Assembly: GCA_964640515.1 (NCBI GenBank)
Contig: CAZXFG010000002.1
Span: forward strand, 1 to 40,438
From: CAZXFG01 sp964640515
GTDB lineage: Bacteria; Patescibacteriota; Patescibacteriia; Magasanikbacterales; GWA2-37-8
Length of the DNA stretch: 40,438 nucleotides
Reading direction: 5' to 3'
Below the pieces are notes generated by a model. The model saw nothing but the letters and a program-made list of their open reading frames with translations. It searched no databases and was not told where the DNA came from. Position numbers and translations under genes: made by a program. Of the stretch, positions 1 through 9,071 are shown piece by piece. Each line of letters begins with the position of its first letter. The stretch's first letter is position 1.

Positions 1-1714
1 TGTTGCCGATATTAGCGGCCGGGGCGTCAATGCCGGAGATGTCTATGATGGAGAGGGCGTCGTCAATACCTGCGGTCACATAAGCGTATTTGCCAGATAC
101 AAAAACAGAATTAGCGCCATTAAGCTGTGTCGCTCCCACACCATCCTTGATAACACCCGCCTCCCACGGCGCGGTTGGATCAGAAATGTCTATGACAGAA
201 AGAGAATCGTCTCCTATAGAAGCTACATAAGCGTATTTTCCGGAAACATAGACTGATTCAGCATTATTTAATTCCGTGGCTCCACCTCCATCAACTATCG
301 TACCCACTTCTCTAGGGCTGGCCGGGTTGGAAATATCAATAATGGAAAGGGCGTTTTCTGTTGCCACAGCCACATAAGCGTACTTACCGGAAACATAGAC
401 TGATGACGGACCGGTTAGTTTAGTAGCTGTCCCGCCCGAACCATCATCAACTATCGTACCCACTTCTCTAGGGCTGGCCGGGTTGGAAATATCAATAATG
501 GAAAGGGCGTTTTCTGTTGCCACAGCCACATAAGCGTATTTGCCGGAAACATATATTGAGTAGGGGTAGGCAAGCTTGGTAGCAGTGCCGCCCACGGAAT
601 CGTCAGACAGAGAACCCACTACTACAGGATTGTTTGGATTTGAAATATCCACTATATAAAGAGCGCTATTGTCGATAGAGCCGACATAGGCATATCTGCC
701 GGAAACATAAACAGCGCTGGCGCTTAACCCGGTGACAGCGCCTGTCTCTCTGGGGCTGGCCGGGTTGGAAATATCAATAATGGAAAGGGCGCTATCATCT
801 CTCACAGCCACATAGGCATATTGGCCGGAAACAAACAAATCGTATGGAGATCCCAAATACCTCGCCCCTACACCATCTTTAATATATCCGACTGCCGTGG
901 AACTGGCAGGATTAGAGATATCTAACACCGAAAGCGAACTATCAGTCACAGAAATCACATAGGCATACTTACCTAAAACATCAACATCAGTGGCCGGGTT
1001 TAGCTGGTTACCGTCTATTTGAGACGAAGTAATAACACTCTTTTCGGTAGGATTGGAAGCCGACTGCAGATAATTTCCGCCATATTGATGGAATTTTTCG
1101 CTGGGGGTAGTGGTGCCAACACCAAATCTCCCTGTCACCGAAGAAGTCGCGACCGTAGTAGTGTTAAAAGTGAAACTGCCATCGCTGGCCGATATCGGAA
1201 TATAGGTGGAACTGGAAGCAGTGCTGGTAGCCGCTACCCCGCCCAAGTATAAAGCATTAAAAGCATAAGGAGCGGCGGTAATCTGTTTGCGGGGGCTAAG
1301 AGTCTGCGAGTTGATGCGCACCTCCAAGTATAGCGAAGCATTGTTTTGAAAAATACTTTGGTCCAGCGCGTTAGTTGGAACCGAGGTATCGCCCAAGTTA
1401 ATACTAAATAAACCATTGCTCGGCGTGGTGCTGACATGCAGAGGAGAGCCAATAGTGCCACTGGCTGAATATAAAATATTTCCTCCGGCGCTGGCGTCAT
1501 AAATCAAGAAATACATGGCCTGGGTGGTGGTAGCCGCTGAACCGCTGACCAGAAGCTTGCCCTGATAAGTGACAATAGCCGGTGGATTGGCGGCTTGCGC
1601 TTGAAAATCAAAAACCAGATATCCAACAGCAAGAACAGATAACAAAAATAACCCAATTAACGGCAAAAATCGGATTTTTACTTTTCGTAATCCCTGTTTT
1701 AAAGCCTCCAGCAT
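1..1714 (-). CDS. Secreted LVIVD-repeat surface protein, C-terminus cut by window edge
   Basis: The frame is open from an ATG at 1714 to base 1, giving 571 residues with no stop. Residues about 10-40 form a signal/anchor helix (FLPLIGLFLLSVLAVGYLVF). A tail-fibre-like segment follows: YQGKL, then LSPRKQITAAPYAFNAL, then a GRFGVGTTTPSEK motif, as is common in CPR surface proteins. From about residue 220 there are tandem beta-propeller-type repeats of roughly 52 residues with the pattern YVSGKYAYVA...LSIIDISNPASPRE, matching the LVIVD (PF08309) repeat. At least seven repeats are visible. Two adjacent repeats are almost identical at DNA level (289-382 and 445-538). The role is probably an extracellular adhesin or structural surface protein; no enzymatic motif is seen. 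An extended -10 promoter lies at 1762-1770. The protein certainly continues beyond the window. Confidence 0.8.
   Translation of the reverse strand, partial: MLEALKQGLRKVKIRFLPLIGLFLLSVLAVGYLVFDFQAQAANPPAIVTYQGKLLVSGSAATTTQAMYFLIYDASAGGNILYSASGTIGSPLHVSTTPSNGLFSINLGDTSVPTNALDQSIFQNNASLYLEVRINSQTLSPRKQITAAPYAFNALYLGGVAATSTASSSTYIPISASDGSFTFNTTTVATSSVTGRFGVGTTTPSEKFHQYGGNYLQSASNPTEKSVITSSQIDGNQLNPATDVDVLGKYAYVISVTDSSLSVLDISNPASSTAVGYIKDGVGARYLGSPYDLFVSGQYAYVAVRDDSALSIIDISNPASPRETGAVTGLSASAVYVSGRYAYVGSIDNSALYIVDISNPNNPVVVGSLSDDSVGGTATKLAYPYSIYVSGKYAYVAVATENALSIIDISNPASPREVGTIVDDGSGGTATKLTGPSSVYVSGKYAYVAVATENALSIIDISNPASPREVGTIVDGGGATELNNAESVYVSGKYAYVASIGDDSLSVIDISDPTAPWEAGVIKDGVGATQLNGANSVFVSGKYAYVTAGIDDALSIIDISGIDAPAANIGN
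289..538. repeat. 94-bp identical direct repeat inside the LVIVD gene
   Basis: Bases 289-382 and 445-538 are identical over 94 bp and are offset by 156 bp, exactly 52 codons. They encode one LVIVD-repeat unit. Identity over a third-codon-position-free block points to recent duplication or gene conversion, not to selection on protein alone. Confidence 0.85.
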
Positions 1715-1761
1715 AATAACCAAAGCGTGATTATCTCTCTCCCACTTTAGTTGTTAGTAAC

Positions 1762-1770
1762 ATTATACCA
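1762..1770 (-). promoter_or_regulatory. Extended -10 promoter for the LVIVD gene
   Basis: On the minus strand TGG-TATAAT is read at 1770-1762, about 48 bp before the ATG at 1714. No good -35 is visible. The same TGGTAnAAT form recurs before several other genes in the window. The purine tract GGGAGAGAG lies in the leader but too far upstream for a normal Shine-Dalgarno. Confidence 0.55.
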
Positions 1771-1852
1771 CAAAATGATAATATTATTTATATTGTAAGG
1801 ACACAAAACTGTTAATAACTTTTTTACCGAGATTTTTAATAAAAAATAAAAA

Positions 1853-1874
1853 CATCCTAAATAAAATTAGGATG
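1853..1874 (-). terminator. Rho-independent terminator ending the surface operon
   Basis: CATCCTAA and TTAGGATG form an 8-bp stem around a six-base loop, and the minus strand continues into a T-rich run. It sits just after the stop codon of the large FN3 protein at 1901. Confidence 0.75.
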
Positions 1875-1900
1875 CTTAGGTTAGCCAAAAATCTTAATTA

Positions 1901-4900
1901 TCAGGCATGCGTTTTGCCGGCGCGCTTCAAAGGTACATTTACGGCGATCATACTCTCCTTTTTCCCGGCCATATCAATAACCCCTGTCTTGTGTTCTTCA
2001 TAAGCCGCGTGGCTATAAGTCATATAATATTTATTCTCTCCGGCCAAAAAATAATAACGCCCTCGGCTGTCAGTAACTTGAGTCGCCACTAATTTGTTGA
2101 ACTGCGAGTCAAAAAGCCGAGCGATAACCCGGGCGATAGGCCGTCTGGAAGCGACATCATAGACAATGCCCCATCCCTTGGGTTTTTTAGACACGGCCAA
2201 ACGCTTGAAAACAAAAAACAAAAACAAATGCGCGACCAGCAAAACACCAACATACCACTGACGGGAAATATAGAAAGAAATCGCGGTCACTATCAAGCCA
2301 GCCCAAGAAAGAAAGACCTGCAACCGCCGCAAAAATTTCTGTACGGCCAGCCGTCTGGGGCCGGCGGTGGCGCCCACCGGGTCAATTGGGATATTTACGG
2401 CTACCATAGCGTTTTCTTCAGACACCTCTATCGCCTCGCCGTGATAAATATCAGCGCGGGTCCCATCGGTTTTGAATTCTTTGAGCAAAGCTGAAGGAAA
2501 AACCAACCCATCCTTGGTTACCGCAATCTTATATTTTCCCGGCTTGGCGCTGAAAATATATCTACCTTGCGCGTCAGTAACCCGCGACTGCACTATCCTG
2601 CCGGTTGATTGATCCACCAGACGCACCATGGCTAAATCAATCGGCAATTTGTTTAAAGAATTATATACCTGGCCCCATTTCTCCCGTTTTTTCTTGCCCA
2701 ACAACAATAACGGCTGTAAAAATAAAAATTGCAATAAAGATAAAAGATTTGACCAAGAAACCACTGACACCGCGCTGACCGCCACTATGCCAATCGCTGT
2801 CGGGGCGACTACTTGGCTAGCGGTTTTTTTCACTTCCGGATTCTTTATCGTGTCGGCCACTCTTTCTACCGTCACTTGACTAATCGCGCCGGCTTGAAGA
2901 GTCAAATTCTTAGTTATACTTTTTACATTCTTCAAGACCGAAACTTGGGGGTCAATCTCAATCAACGGCGGTTTAGGAATTAAAGAAAAAACAAGATTAA
3001 CCAAATTATTTTTTACCTCTACCGGGATTTTGCGTCCATAATACCCCGCTTTTTTAGTCTCAATAAAATATTGCCCATTAGGCGCCATCCAGCCGTAGGT
3101 GCCATTTTGATCGGTAATCACCGGATTTGTTTCTCCATAGAGGGAAACATCAACTTTATTTCCTCCGGCGGCCAGTAAAATTATTTCCACACCCTCCAAA
3201 TGCATATTATCCTTGCCTCTCACTTCACCCAAACCGGCGCTCTGAAGCTCAAATTCCACGGTATCAAATTGATTGTTGCCATAATCTACTTCCAAAAAAG
3301 ACTGATGCGGACCGGCCGAAGGAAAACTAATATCGGAAAAATATATTTCCGCGACCGGATTATAGACAAACTGATGGGTGCTCCCGCCGTCAATCTTAAG
3401 CAATATGCTGATTGGCGGGCCGGCTAGAATTTTCTTGGGGACGCCGACTGTAAAAGCCGACCCAAACAAACCGGCGACTGTTTTCCCTTGGCCGACGCTT
3501 AATTTAATCTGACGATTACCGGCTAAAAACAATAAACCGGATAAATCTATCTTGGCAAACTCCGGCACACTGGACGGGGGCGGGTTATACTCCTCATTAT
3601 CAGCTTCATCAACACAGCCCGGGTCATTAGGAAAATCAACCAGGCCATCGCCATCATTATCTAAACCATCGGCGCAAGCCGTCCGGACAGTGGCTCCACC
3701 CGGGAGCGCCGGTCCGGCGCAAACCGGAAAACCGCCGCAATCCGCGTCCGCGCAATCCACTCTTCCGTCTCCGTCATCATCCAAACCATTGTCGCACAAC
3801 TCCGGCTGCGCCCCGCCTCCGGGGCCGGGAGGGACGACGCAAGATATATTGGTCGCGCAATCAAGGTCAGCGCAATCTATGAACCCGTCATTATCATCAT
3901 CAAGATTATTGTCGCAAATTTCAGCCGGTGGCGGAGGCGGCGCTTGAGGAGTGATTTTTCCATTCTTAAACACCCCGCCGCTGTAATTACCTGAAGTATC
4001 ATAGGAAAAAAGAGTGTAATAATAATCAACATTCGCCTGCGCGTTTTGATCAGTAAAATTTTCCAATTTACTCGTATAAACCAACAGACCATCGTTGACA
4101 TTGGCCGAACTGGCGCCGACCTTCCTCACTATCTTAATCCCTAAAAAATCCGGCACATTGAGCAAGGAAGGGTTGTTCCAACTCAAGCTGATGGAACTCT
4201 GGTTTACTGTCAATTGCAAGCCGTTTACATCGGGCGGCGGCACATTGTCTTTGTTGGTTTTAAAAGTGCCGTCAACGCTCTGGGCGCTATTGGCCGAGGC
4301 ATCGGTAGAAATCACCCGAAAATGATAGGTCGTATTGGGCAACAAACCGGGCACTACGACACTGTGTTGTGTGACACTCGCATTGTCTAAAGCGGTACTG
4401 CCATATTGACTGGTCAAACCAAAATTGACCTGGCTGTCAGCCACTTCATCAGTATCCCAAGTGATAGTGGCGCTGGTAATGGCCGGGACTGCCGTTACAT
4501 TGGAAATGACCGGCGGAACATTATCTACATCTGATAAAGTCTTAAAATTTCCGGCATTAAACACGCTTTGATTGATTGTATCGGTAACAGTGATGCGATA
4601 ATAATAAGTGGTGTTAACATTTAACCCGGCCAAATTAACTTCATAGCCCCCCCCCACATTTCCACTACTGCCGTATGCGTCAGTCAAACCATAAACAAAA
4701 ATTGTGGTGGATACGCCATGGTCATCGCTGGCGCTCCAGGTAATTTTAACTGAATTCTTCGCCGGCGTTACAACCACATTGTTAATCACCGGAGGATTAT
4801 CTGCCGGAGGCGGCGGAGGTGGAGTATCTCCACCACCAGGACAGGTCTTTAACGTACAATCGGCGTTACAATCATTAGGGCACGCGCTGCCATTTAAAAT

Positions 4901-5116
4901 TCCATCATCACAATCCTCTCCGATATCTACCAACGCATTACCGCAAACAGCCGCCGGCACAGTACCGCCCACGGTAATCGTTTCCTGCTGACTGGTTGAT
5001 AACGCTTCCAAAGTAAAAACAGATGTCACCGTCAATACCGCAAAAAACAAAAACAAAATTTTTGCTTTTTTTGATTTTAAAATATTTTTAATCAATTTTT
5101 CAACCACGATAATCAT
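1901..5116 (-). CDS. Giant surface protein: FN3, Ca-binding and CarboxypepD_reg domains
   Basis: About 1071 residues from ATG 5116; a longer frame reaches 5155 but the internal ATG fits the 17-nt overlap with the upstream gene and has AGGCG before it. An N-terminal membrane helix is followed by a Cys-rich segment and a proline run. Three fibronectin type III-like domains come next (about residues 105-385; motifs VKITWSASDD, ATITWDTDE, ISLSWNNPS). Three acidic repeats of the CDNGxDDDGDGxxDC type then resemble calcium-binding thrombospondin-3/MopE-like repeats. The C-terminal half has three carboxypeptidase-regulatory-like beta domains (TDQNGTYGW, TDAQGRYIFSAKPGKY, TDSRGRYYFLAGENKYY) separated by two hydrophobic membrane regions. 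It is probably an anchored extracellular stalk or adhesin; it is last in a four-gene operon. Confidence 0.8.
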   Translation of the reverse strand: MIIVVEKLIKNILKSKKAKILFLFFAVLTVTSVFTLEALSTSQQETITVGGTVPAAVCGNALVDIGEDCDDGILNGSACPNDCNADCTLKTCPGGGDTPPPPPPADNPPVINNVVVTPAKNSVKITWSASDDHGVSTTIFVYGLTDAYGSSGNVGGGYEVNLAGLNVNTTYYYRITVTDTINQSVFNAGNFKTLSDVDNVPPVISNVTAVPAITSATITWDTDEVADSQVNFGLTSQYGSTALDNASVTQHSVVVPGLLPNTTYHFRVISTDASANSAQSVDGTFKTNKDNVPPPDVNGLQLTVNQSSISLSWNNPSLLNVPDFLGIKIVRKVGASSANVNDGLLVYTSKLENFTDQNAQANVDYYYTLFSYDTSGNYSGGVFKNGKITPQAPPPPPAEICDNNLDDDNDGFIDCADLDCATNISCVVPPGPGGGAQPELCDNGLDDDGDGRVDCADADCGGFPVCAGPALPGGATVRTACADGLDNDGDGLVDFPNDPGCVDEADNEEYNPPPSSVPEFAKIDLSGLLFLAGNRQIKLSVGQGKTVAGLFGSAFTVGVPKKILAGPPISILLKIDGGSTHQFVYNPVAEIYFSDISFPSAGPHQSFLEVDYGNNQFDTVEFELQSAGLGEVRGKDNMHLEGVEIILLAAGGNKVDVSLYGETNPVITDQNGTYGWMAPNGQYFIETKKAGYYGRKIPVEVKNNLVNLVFSLIPKPPLIEIDPQVSVLKNVKSITKNLTLQAGAISQVTVERVADTIKNPEVKKTASQVVAPTAIGIVAVSAVSVVSWSNLLSLLQFLFLQPLLLLGKKKREKWGQVYNSLNKLPIDLAMVRLVDQSTGRIVQSRVTDAQGRYIFSAKPGKYKIAVTKDGLVFPSALLKEFKTDGTRADIYHGEAIEVSEENAMVAVNIPIDPVGATAGPRRLAVQKFLRRLQVFLSWAGLIVTAISFYISRQWYVGVLLVAHLFLFFVFKRLAVSKKPKGWGIVYDVASRRPIARVIARLFDSQFNKLVATQVTDSRGRYYFLAGENKYYMTYSHAAYEEHKTGVIDMAGKKESMIAVNVPLKRAGKTHA

Positions 5117-5981
5117 AATGACGCCTGTATAAACGATAAACCAGCGATAAACCAACGCACAATAAAATCCCTAATATCGCGATACTCCATTTGGGAAAAT
5201 ACCAAACCGGCGCTAAGACCGTAATGGTCTGTTGTGTCCGTCCGTAAACTACCTGCGCCCGCGCTTGGTATCTTCCCGGCCACAATATATCAGGGCGAAT
5301 ATTTTTTTCTAAACGACGATGAGCGCCAACCAAAAGCTGGCCGCCGGCCAACCAAGTTTCTTCAAAAATTTCTTTATTCAGATAACTGACAGACAACCGA
5401 CTGCCCAAAGGTATGTCAATATTTCCTTTATTGCTCACTTCCAAATTGATTTTCCAATCATTATCCCAAGTAAAAATATCATCGCACTTAAAATCTTCTA
5501 TTTTTACCACTTCCTCCGCCCGGCCGGCGACTTGAAGAGATAAAATAGAAAACAACCTACCTCCGATTTGATTTACTCCAGACTGACTATCTTCAGGTAT
5601 CGCCTCCGCGGCTAAACCCAAAAAATGTGAGAGCGGAGGCGCGCCGGAAGGAACGGAAACGAGAAATTTTACATTTTCTTCCGCCCCGGATTTCAGTGAA
5701 ATAATGTCTTTTTCCGGCTTCGCCCATTGCTCCGCCTCTTCTGTGCCAATACCAAAAATTATACCCCCCTGCTCATTTTGTTTTATACCGCCGACAAAAA
5801 TCCTAAAATCCTGACCCCCCCGCCCTTCGTTCTTGACCGTCAAATAAACCGCCTGTGACTGGCCGGGACCAAGAGTCACCAAATATTTAGTGGGTAAAAT
5901 GGAAAAAGCTTGTGACCGGCCGACATGAAGCGACGCGACAATTAAAAACAAGAAGAAAAAAAACCAAAATTTTCGCCACAT
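5100..5981 (-). CDS. DUF916-like Ig-fold envelope protein with C-terminal anchor
   Basis: 293 residues. Residues 1-25 are a signal peptide ending near SQAF. Residues about 28-130 resemble the DUF916/WxL-protein peptidoglycan-binding-like Ig domain: SILPTKYLVTLGPGQSQA, then TVKNEGRGGQDFRIFV, then SGAEENVKFLVSVPSGAPP. A second Ig-like part (about 155-255) contains LEVSNKGNIDIPLGSRL. The C-terminus is a membrane helix (WSIAILGILLCVGLSLVY) with a basic tail. This architecture is known from cell-surface complexes in Gram-positive bacteria where DUF916 proteins pair with WxL proteins. Here the gene lies 5 nt after a small secreted beta-rich protein, which copies that pairing. The assignment is by fold pattern only. 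Confidence 0.6.
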   Translation of the reverse strand: MWRKFWFFFFLFLIVASLHVGRSQAFSILPTKYLVTLGPGQSQAVYLTVKNEGRGGQDFRIFVGGIKQNEQGGIIFGIGTEEAEQWAKPEKDIISLKSGAEENVKFLVSVPSGAPPLSHFLGLAAEAIPEDSQSGVNQIGGRLFSILSLQVAGRAEEVVKIEDFKCDDIFTWDNDWKINLEVSNKGNIDIPLGSRLSVSYLNKEIFEETWLAGGQLLVGAHRRLEKNIRPDILWPGRYQARAQVVYGRTQQTITVLAPVWYFPKWSIAILGILLCVGLSLVYRLYRRHYDYRG

Positions 5982-5986
5982 AAAAA

Positions 5987-6625
5987 TTACAGAGTCAAAT
6001 TAGCGGAGGCCTGCAAAATGATAGTTTGCGATCGCGCGCCGGCGGTAGTAACCTTGCTGACAGATGCCTTGAAAGTCAAGGTTTCTTGACTGTTATAAAC
6101 CGGAGTGCTGGAAACCGCGATCTGTAAACCAACCGCGACAGCATTGTCCCCGCTTAGGAGGTTGTCGTCTCCGCTTGCGGCAAACCCATACTCTTCCGAA
6201 CCGGCTGTAACCGCTCCGTCAGCTACGGCCGTCAGACTGGTGCCGCTTACTTCTCCTATAGAGAGAGCGTAACCGCTTTCATCATCCGTGGTAATGGTGA
6301 CCACCGTGCCGACAGAACTGACACCGGCCCTATAAATATCTCCTAGATCCAAGGTGCTATCGCTAAAACTTATAGAGATGGAACTGGATACCATCGCCTG
6401 ATAACCACCGCGCACTTCATAAACACCACCGCTGGTGGTAGTGGCGATGGCCTCTCCCCAACTATCCTCCAGACCATATATGCCTCCCTCGCTTAAGCCC
6501 CCGCCCGTATCAATCACATCGGCATAAATACGGTAACTATTATCCGGAGAAACCATGTCTCCTCTCACGGACATGGGTGTTGTCAATCCTAAAAAAACTA
6601 AAATTAAAACCGCTAACTTTCGCAT
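5987..6625 (-). CDS. Secreted beta-rich (WxL-like) surface protein
   Basis: 212 residues from ATG 6625. A signal peptide (LAVLILVFLGLTTPMSVRG) precedes a short SYRIYADVIDTGG segment. The remaining roughly 150 residues are Ser/Thr/Gly/Val-rich with alternating hydrophobic residues and end in IILQASANLTL. There is no Cys pair, no sortase signal and no membrane helix after the signal peptide. The TITTDDESGYALSIGE core resembles the beta-sandwich found in WxL-like and other CPR surface proteins, but no WxL motif is present. It lies 14 nt downstream of the ligase/TPR gene and 5 nt before the DUF916-like gene, so the three are very probably co-transcribed. Confidence 0.6.
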   Translation of the reverse strand: MRKLAVLILVFLGLTTPMSVRGDMVSPDNSYRIYADVIDTGGGLSEGGIYGLEDSWGEAIATTTSGGVYEVRGGYQAMVSSSISISFSDSTLDLGDIYRAGVSSVGTVVTITTDDESGYALSIGEVSGTSLTAVADGAVTAGSEEYGFAASGDDNLLSGDNAVAVGLQIAVSSTPVYNSQETLTFKASVSKVTTAGARSQTIILQASANLTL

Positions 6626-6639
6626 AGATTAATCTTTTT

Positions 6640-8925
6640 TTATCTCCCTCCCACCAACAACCTAATCTTGTTGGTTATATCCTGATTGTTTGGATTCAAA
6701 TCTTTGACTTTATAATAATATTCTAAAGCCGCGCTGCGTTCGCCTCGTAATTCATACAGCAACCCCAAACTGTACAAAACATTAGAATAATTAGGAGACA
6801 AACGAGCCGCTTCCAACCATAATTTTTCCGCCTCGCCGCGATCGGCGCCCTTGTTGCGATTATAGAGCAAACGACCGTAATTAAACAAAATCTCCACATT
6901 TCCGGCTCCTGCCGGCAGAATACTTTTATAAACTTCAACAGCCCGTTCCGGTTGGTTGGTCTGCTCATAAGCATTGGCCAATCCGGTGTGCGCCCCCAGA
7001 TAATCACTCTTCAGCCGGATGGCCTCTTTATAATTTTTAATCGCGTCCTCCCATTTACCGGCCAAAGCATAGTTGTTGGCCAACCTCCAATACAAAACAG
7101 CGTTGGTCGGCTCTAAATCTTTGGCGGTCTGCCAAGTTTTAATAGCCCAGTCACGCGCCTCGGGCACTAAAGCCGAAGCATTTTCATACATCACAGCCAG
7201 ATTTTCCCAGATCATCACCGTATTGGGAGAAATTTCAGTCGCCCTTTTGGCCTCGTTCACCGCCTTAGCCACCAAAACGCTAATAGCCGGCACATCAGGT
7301 TGAGCAACCTTGGTCATGTCCGTGGCTTGGTACAGATATACTTGAGCCAAGGCAGAATGGTAGATATCGGTATTCGGACGCTGTCCAATCGCCCGGACCA
7401 GTTTGTCCTCGGCCACCTTATAATCATTGCTCTGCAAAGCCTGCGCGTACAACAGCTCCCCGGAATACAACCGCGCGCCCCATACCCCGGCCATAATCAC
7501 GGCGGAAATAATAACGATTAAAATAAAAGAAAAAGATAAACTATATTGCGGTGTATCTTCCACGGTCCATTCTCGGTCTTTGATAATCCCCTTGTATAAA
7601 AAGGCCAGACCGGTCACTACCAGACCGAGCAGTAGCCACCACAGCCACCAAAGCGCCGGCCCGAAAAAAATGAAACACATGCCAATAGACAAAACCAGCC
7701 AGGCCAGAGCCGTGAGAAAAATTTCCAATCTGATATTGTCTTGACGCAGGCCCAAACCGAATCCCGCGCTTTCCGGTATTCCTTGATCCCGACTGTGATA
7801 CCAGACTTGGAAGACATGCCCCAAGACATAGAGGATAATAAAAACAAAAAGCAGAGTAAACAATAAACCATTTTCAGAAACAAAAGCCTGCAGAGTATTG
7901 TAGGGCTGGCCAAAGCGCAACATCCAAGCTGTGCTGTCATAATTAAAGGCCTCGTCTCTAAACCTGGAAAAATCAACATTAAAAGTGCCGGCTCCGCTTC
8001 CTAACATAAAATTTTTCACTCCGCTAAAAACCGTGCTCCCGACGATTTTCCATGAAGGATTGCTACCCAAAGCCACTTCGGCCGGCACGACTGATTGCAG
8101 TTGTTTAGGCGTACCAAAAATAATCAAAATAATAGTCAGAACCAGCATGGCAAACAGCACTGACAACCATCCCATTCTCGCTTCTTTTACAAAGTTCACT
8201 CCTAAAATCAAGAGGAAGACTATCGCGATAACCAACATCCACCAAATCACTTCAAAACCCAATAAAACCAGGGATGTAATAGAAATTATGGAAATAAAAA
8301 AAACAACTAATGACCGGCCCGCCGGCAAATCTTTTTTAATCAACTGCCCGGCCGCGAGAATAAAAATCACCAACATCCACAAACCAAACGGACTATTGAT
8401 TTTTTCAATAGTATTCCAGACAGTCAGACCGAACCAAGAGGATAAAAAATCATAGTGAAACAAAGTCTTTAGACAAAACAGCGCTCCGGTCATCCCTCCC
8501 ACCAACAACAACGCGTCAGTCATCCCCCGCCACCAACCGGGTCGTTGCAAATAGTTAACCAGTACAAAATAAAAAACCGCTAAGGCCGATAAGAAAACAA
8601 AATGCAACACAAAATATTCGCTTCGCCCCAGGAAACTGTCATAGATATTGGCGGAAAATACTGAAGACAACAACATGAGACCAAGCAGAGCCAACACGAA
8701 AAAATCTAAAATTGACTGGCGATATGACAACCGCTTGGTTAAAACTATCTTTAGAGCGAAAAGCAGCACATTCATCAATACCAGCCCCATAAACAAATAC
8801 TGTTTTGGTATGATGTGAAAATCAACCAAATTTTTATCCATGACCAAGGGGATAAAAAACACATTCAAGACCAAAAGGATATAAGAAAATATATCCAAAA
8901 ACTTAAACAAGCGCCGGTTGGACAT
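6640..8925 (-). CDS. O-antigen ligase-like polytopic membrane protein with TPR tail
   Basis: 761 residues. Residues 1 to about 470 contain ten or more hydrophobic helices with a large loop (about 270-330) that carries the WaaL/PglL-type region ending near FGQPYNTLQAFVSENGLL, typical of O-antigen ligase/polymerase (Wzy_C) proteins. Residues about 490-761 are tetratricopeptide repeats (KWEDAIKNYKEAIRLKSDY, LEYYYKVKDLNPNN). The family transfers lipid-linked glycans to lipid or protein acceptors on the outer membrane face. Because it leads an operon of secreted surface proteins, a role as their oligosaccharyltransferase is an inference. An extended -10 promoter lies 40 bp upstream. Confidence 0.75.
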   Translation of the reverse strand: MSNRRLFKFLDIFSYILLVLNVFFIPLVMDKNLVDFHIIPKQYLFMGLVLMNVLLFALKIVLTKRLSYRQSILDFFVLALLGLMLLSSVFSANIYDSFLGRSEYFVLHFVFLSALAVFYFVLVNYLQRPGWWRGMTDALLLVGGMTGALFCLKTLFHYDFLSSWFGLTVWNTIEKINSPFGLWMLVIFILAAGQLIKKDLPAGRSLVVFFISIISITSLVLLGFEVIWWMLVIAIVFLLILGVNFVKEARMGWLSVLFAMLVLTIILIIFGTPKQLQSVVPAEVALGSNPSWKIVGSTVFSGVKNFMLGSGAGTFNVDFSRFRDEAFNYDSTAWMLRFGQPYNTLQAFVSENGLLFTLLFVFIILYVLGHVFQVWYHSRDQGIPESAGFGLGLRQDNIRLEIFLTALAWLVLSIGMCFIFFGPALWWLWWLLLGLVVTGLAFLYKGIIKDREWTVEDTPQYSLSFSFILIVIISAVIMAGVWGARLYSGELLYAQALQSNDYKVAEDKLVRAIGQRPNTDIYHSALAQVYLYQATDMTKVAQPDVPAISVLVAKAVNEAKRATEISPNTVMIWENLAVMYENASALVPEARDWAIKTWQTAKDLEPTNAVLYWRLANNYALAGKWEDAIKNYKEAIRLKSDYLGAHTGLANAYEQTNQPERAVEVYKSILPAGAGNVEILFNYGRLLYNRNKGADRGEAEKLWLEAARLSPNYSNVLYSLGLLYELRGERSAALEYYYKVKDLNPNNQDITNKIRLLVGGR

Positions 8926-8961
8926 ACGTTTGATGGGTTAAAGAATAGATTTTACATATTC

Positions 8962-8970
8962 ATTATACCA
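8962..8970 (-). promoter_or_regulatory. Extended -10 promoter of the four-gene surface operon
   Basis: The minus strand reads TGG-TATAAT at 8970-8962. No convincing -35 hexamer is seen. The genes ending at 6640, 5987, 5100 and 1901 follow with gaps of 14, 5 and -17 nt up to the terminator at 1853. Confidence 0.55.
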
Positions 8971-9011
8971 TAATATTTCTTGATAAGAGATGTGCATAAC
9001 TACGGCTTGGT

Positions 9012-9041
9012 TTGACACGCGACTAGCGCGGGTGGTAAAAT
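9012..9041 (+). promoter_or_regulatory. Promoter of the LAGLIDADG-like gene
   Basis: TTGACA (9012-9017), an 18-bp spacer and TAAAAT (9036-9041) with an upstream TGG, 30 bp before the ATG. The spacer contains CGCG-ACTAG-CGCG, a small dyad that could be an operator. Confidence 0.65.
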
Positions 9042-9071
9042 ATAAGTGTTTCACAGAGATACGCTTAATTT

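Noticed and set aside
1..800. CRISPR-like regular repeats
   Set aside because: The roughly 156-bp periodicity is protein-coding LVIVD repeats, not short repeats with unique spacers. No CRISPR array or cas gene is seen.
3552..3947. Long plus-strand frame opposite the FN3 protein
   Set aside because: Ser/Pro-rich antisense translation of the acidic Asp-rich repeats; a shadow of the real gene.
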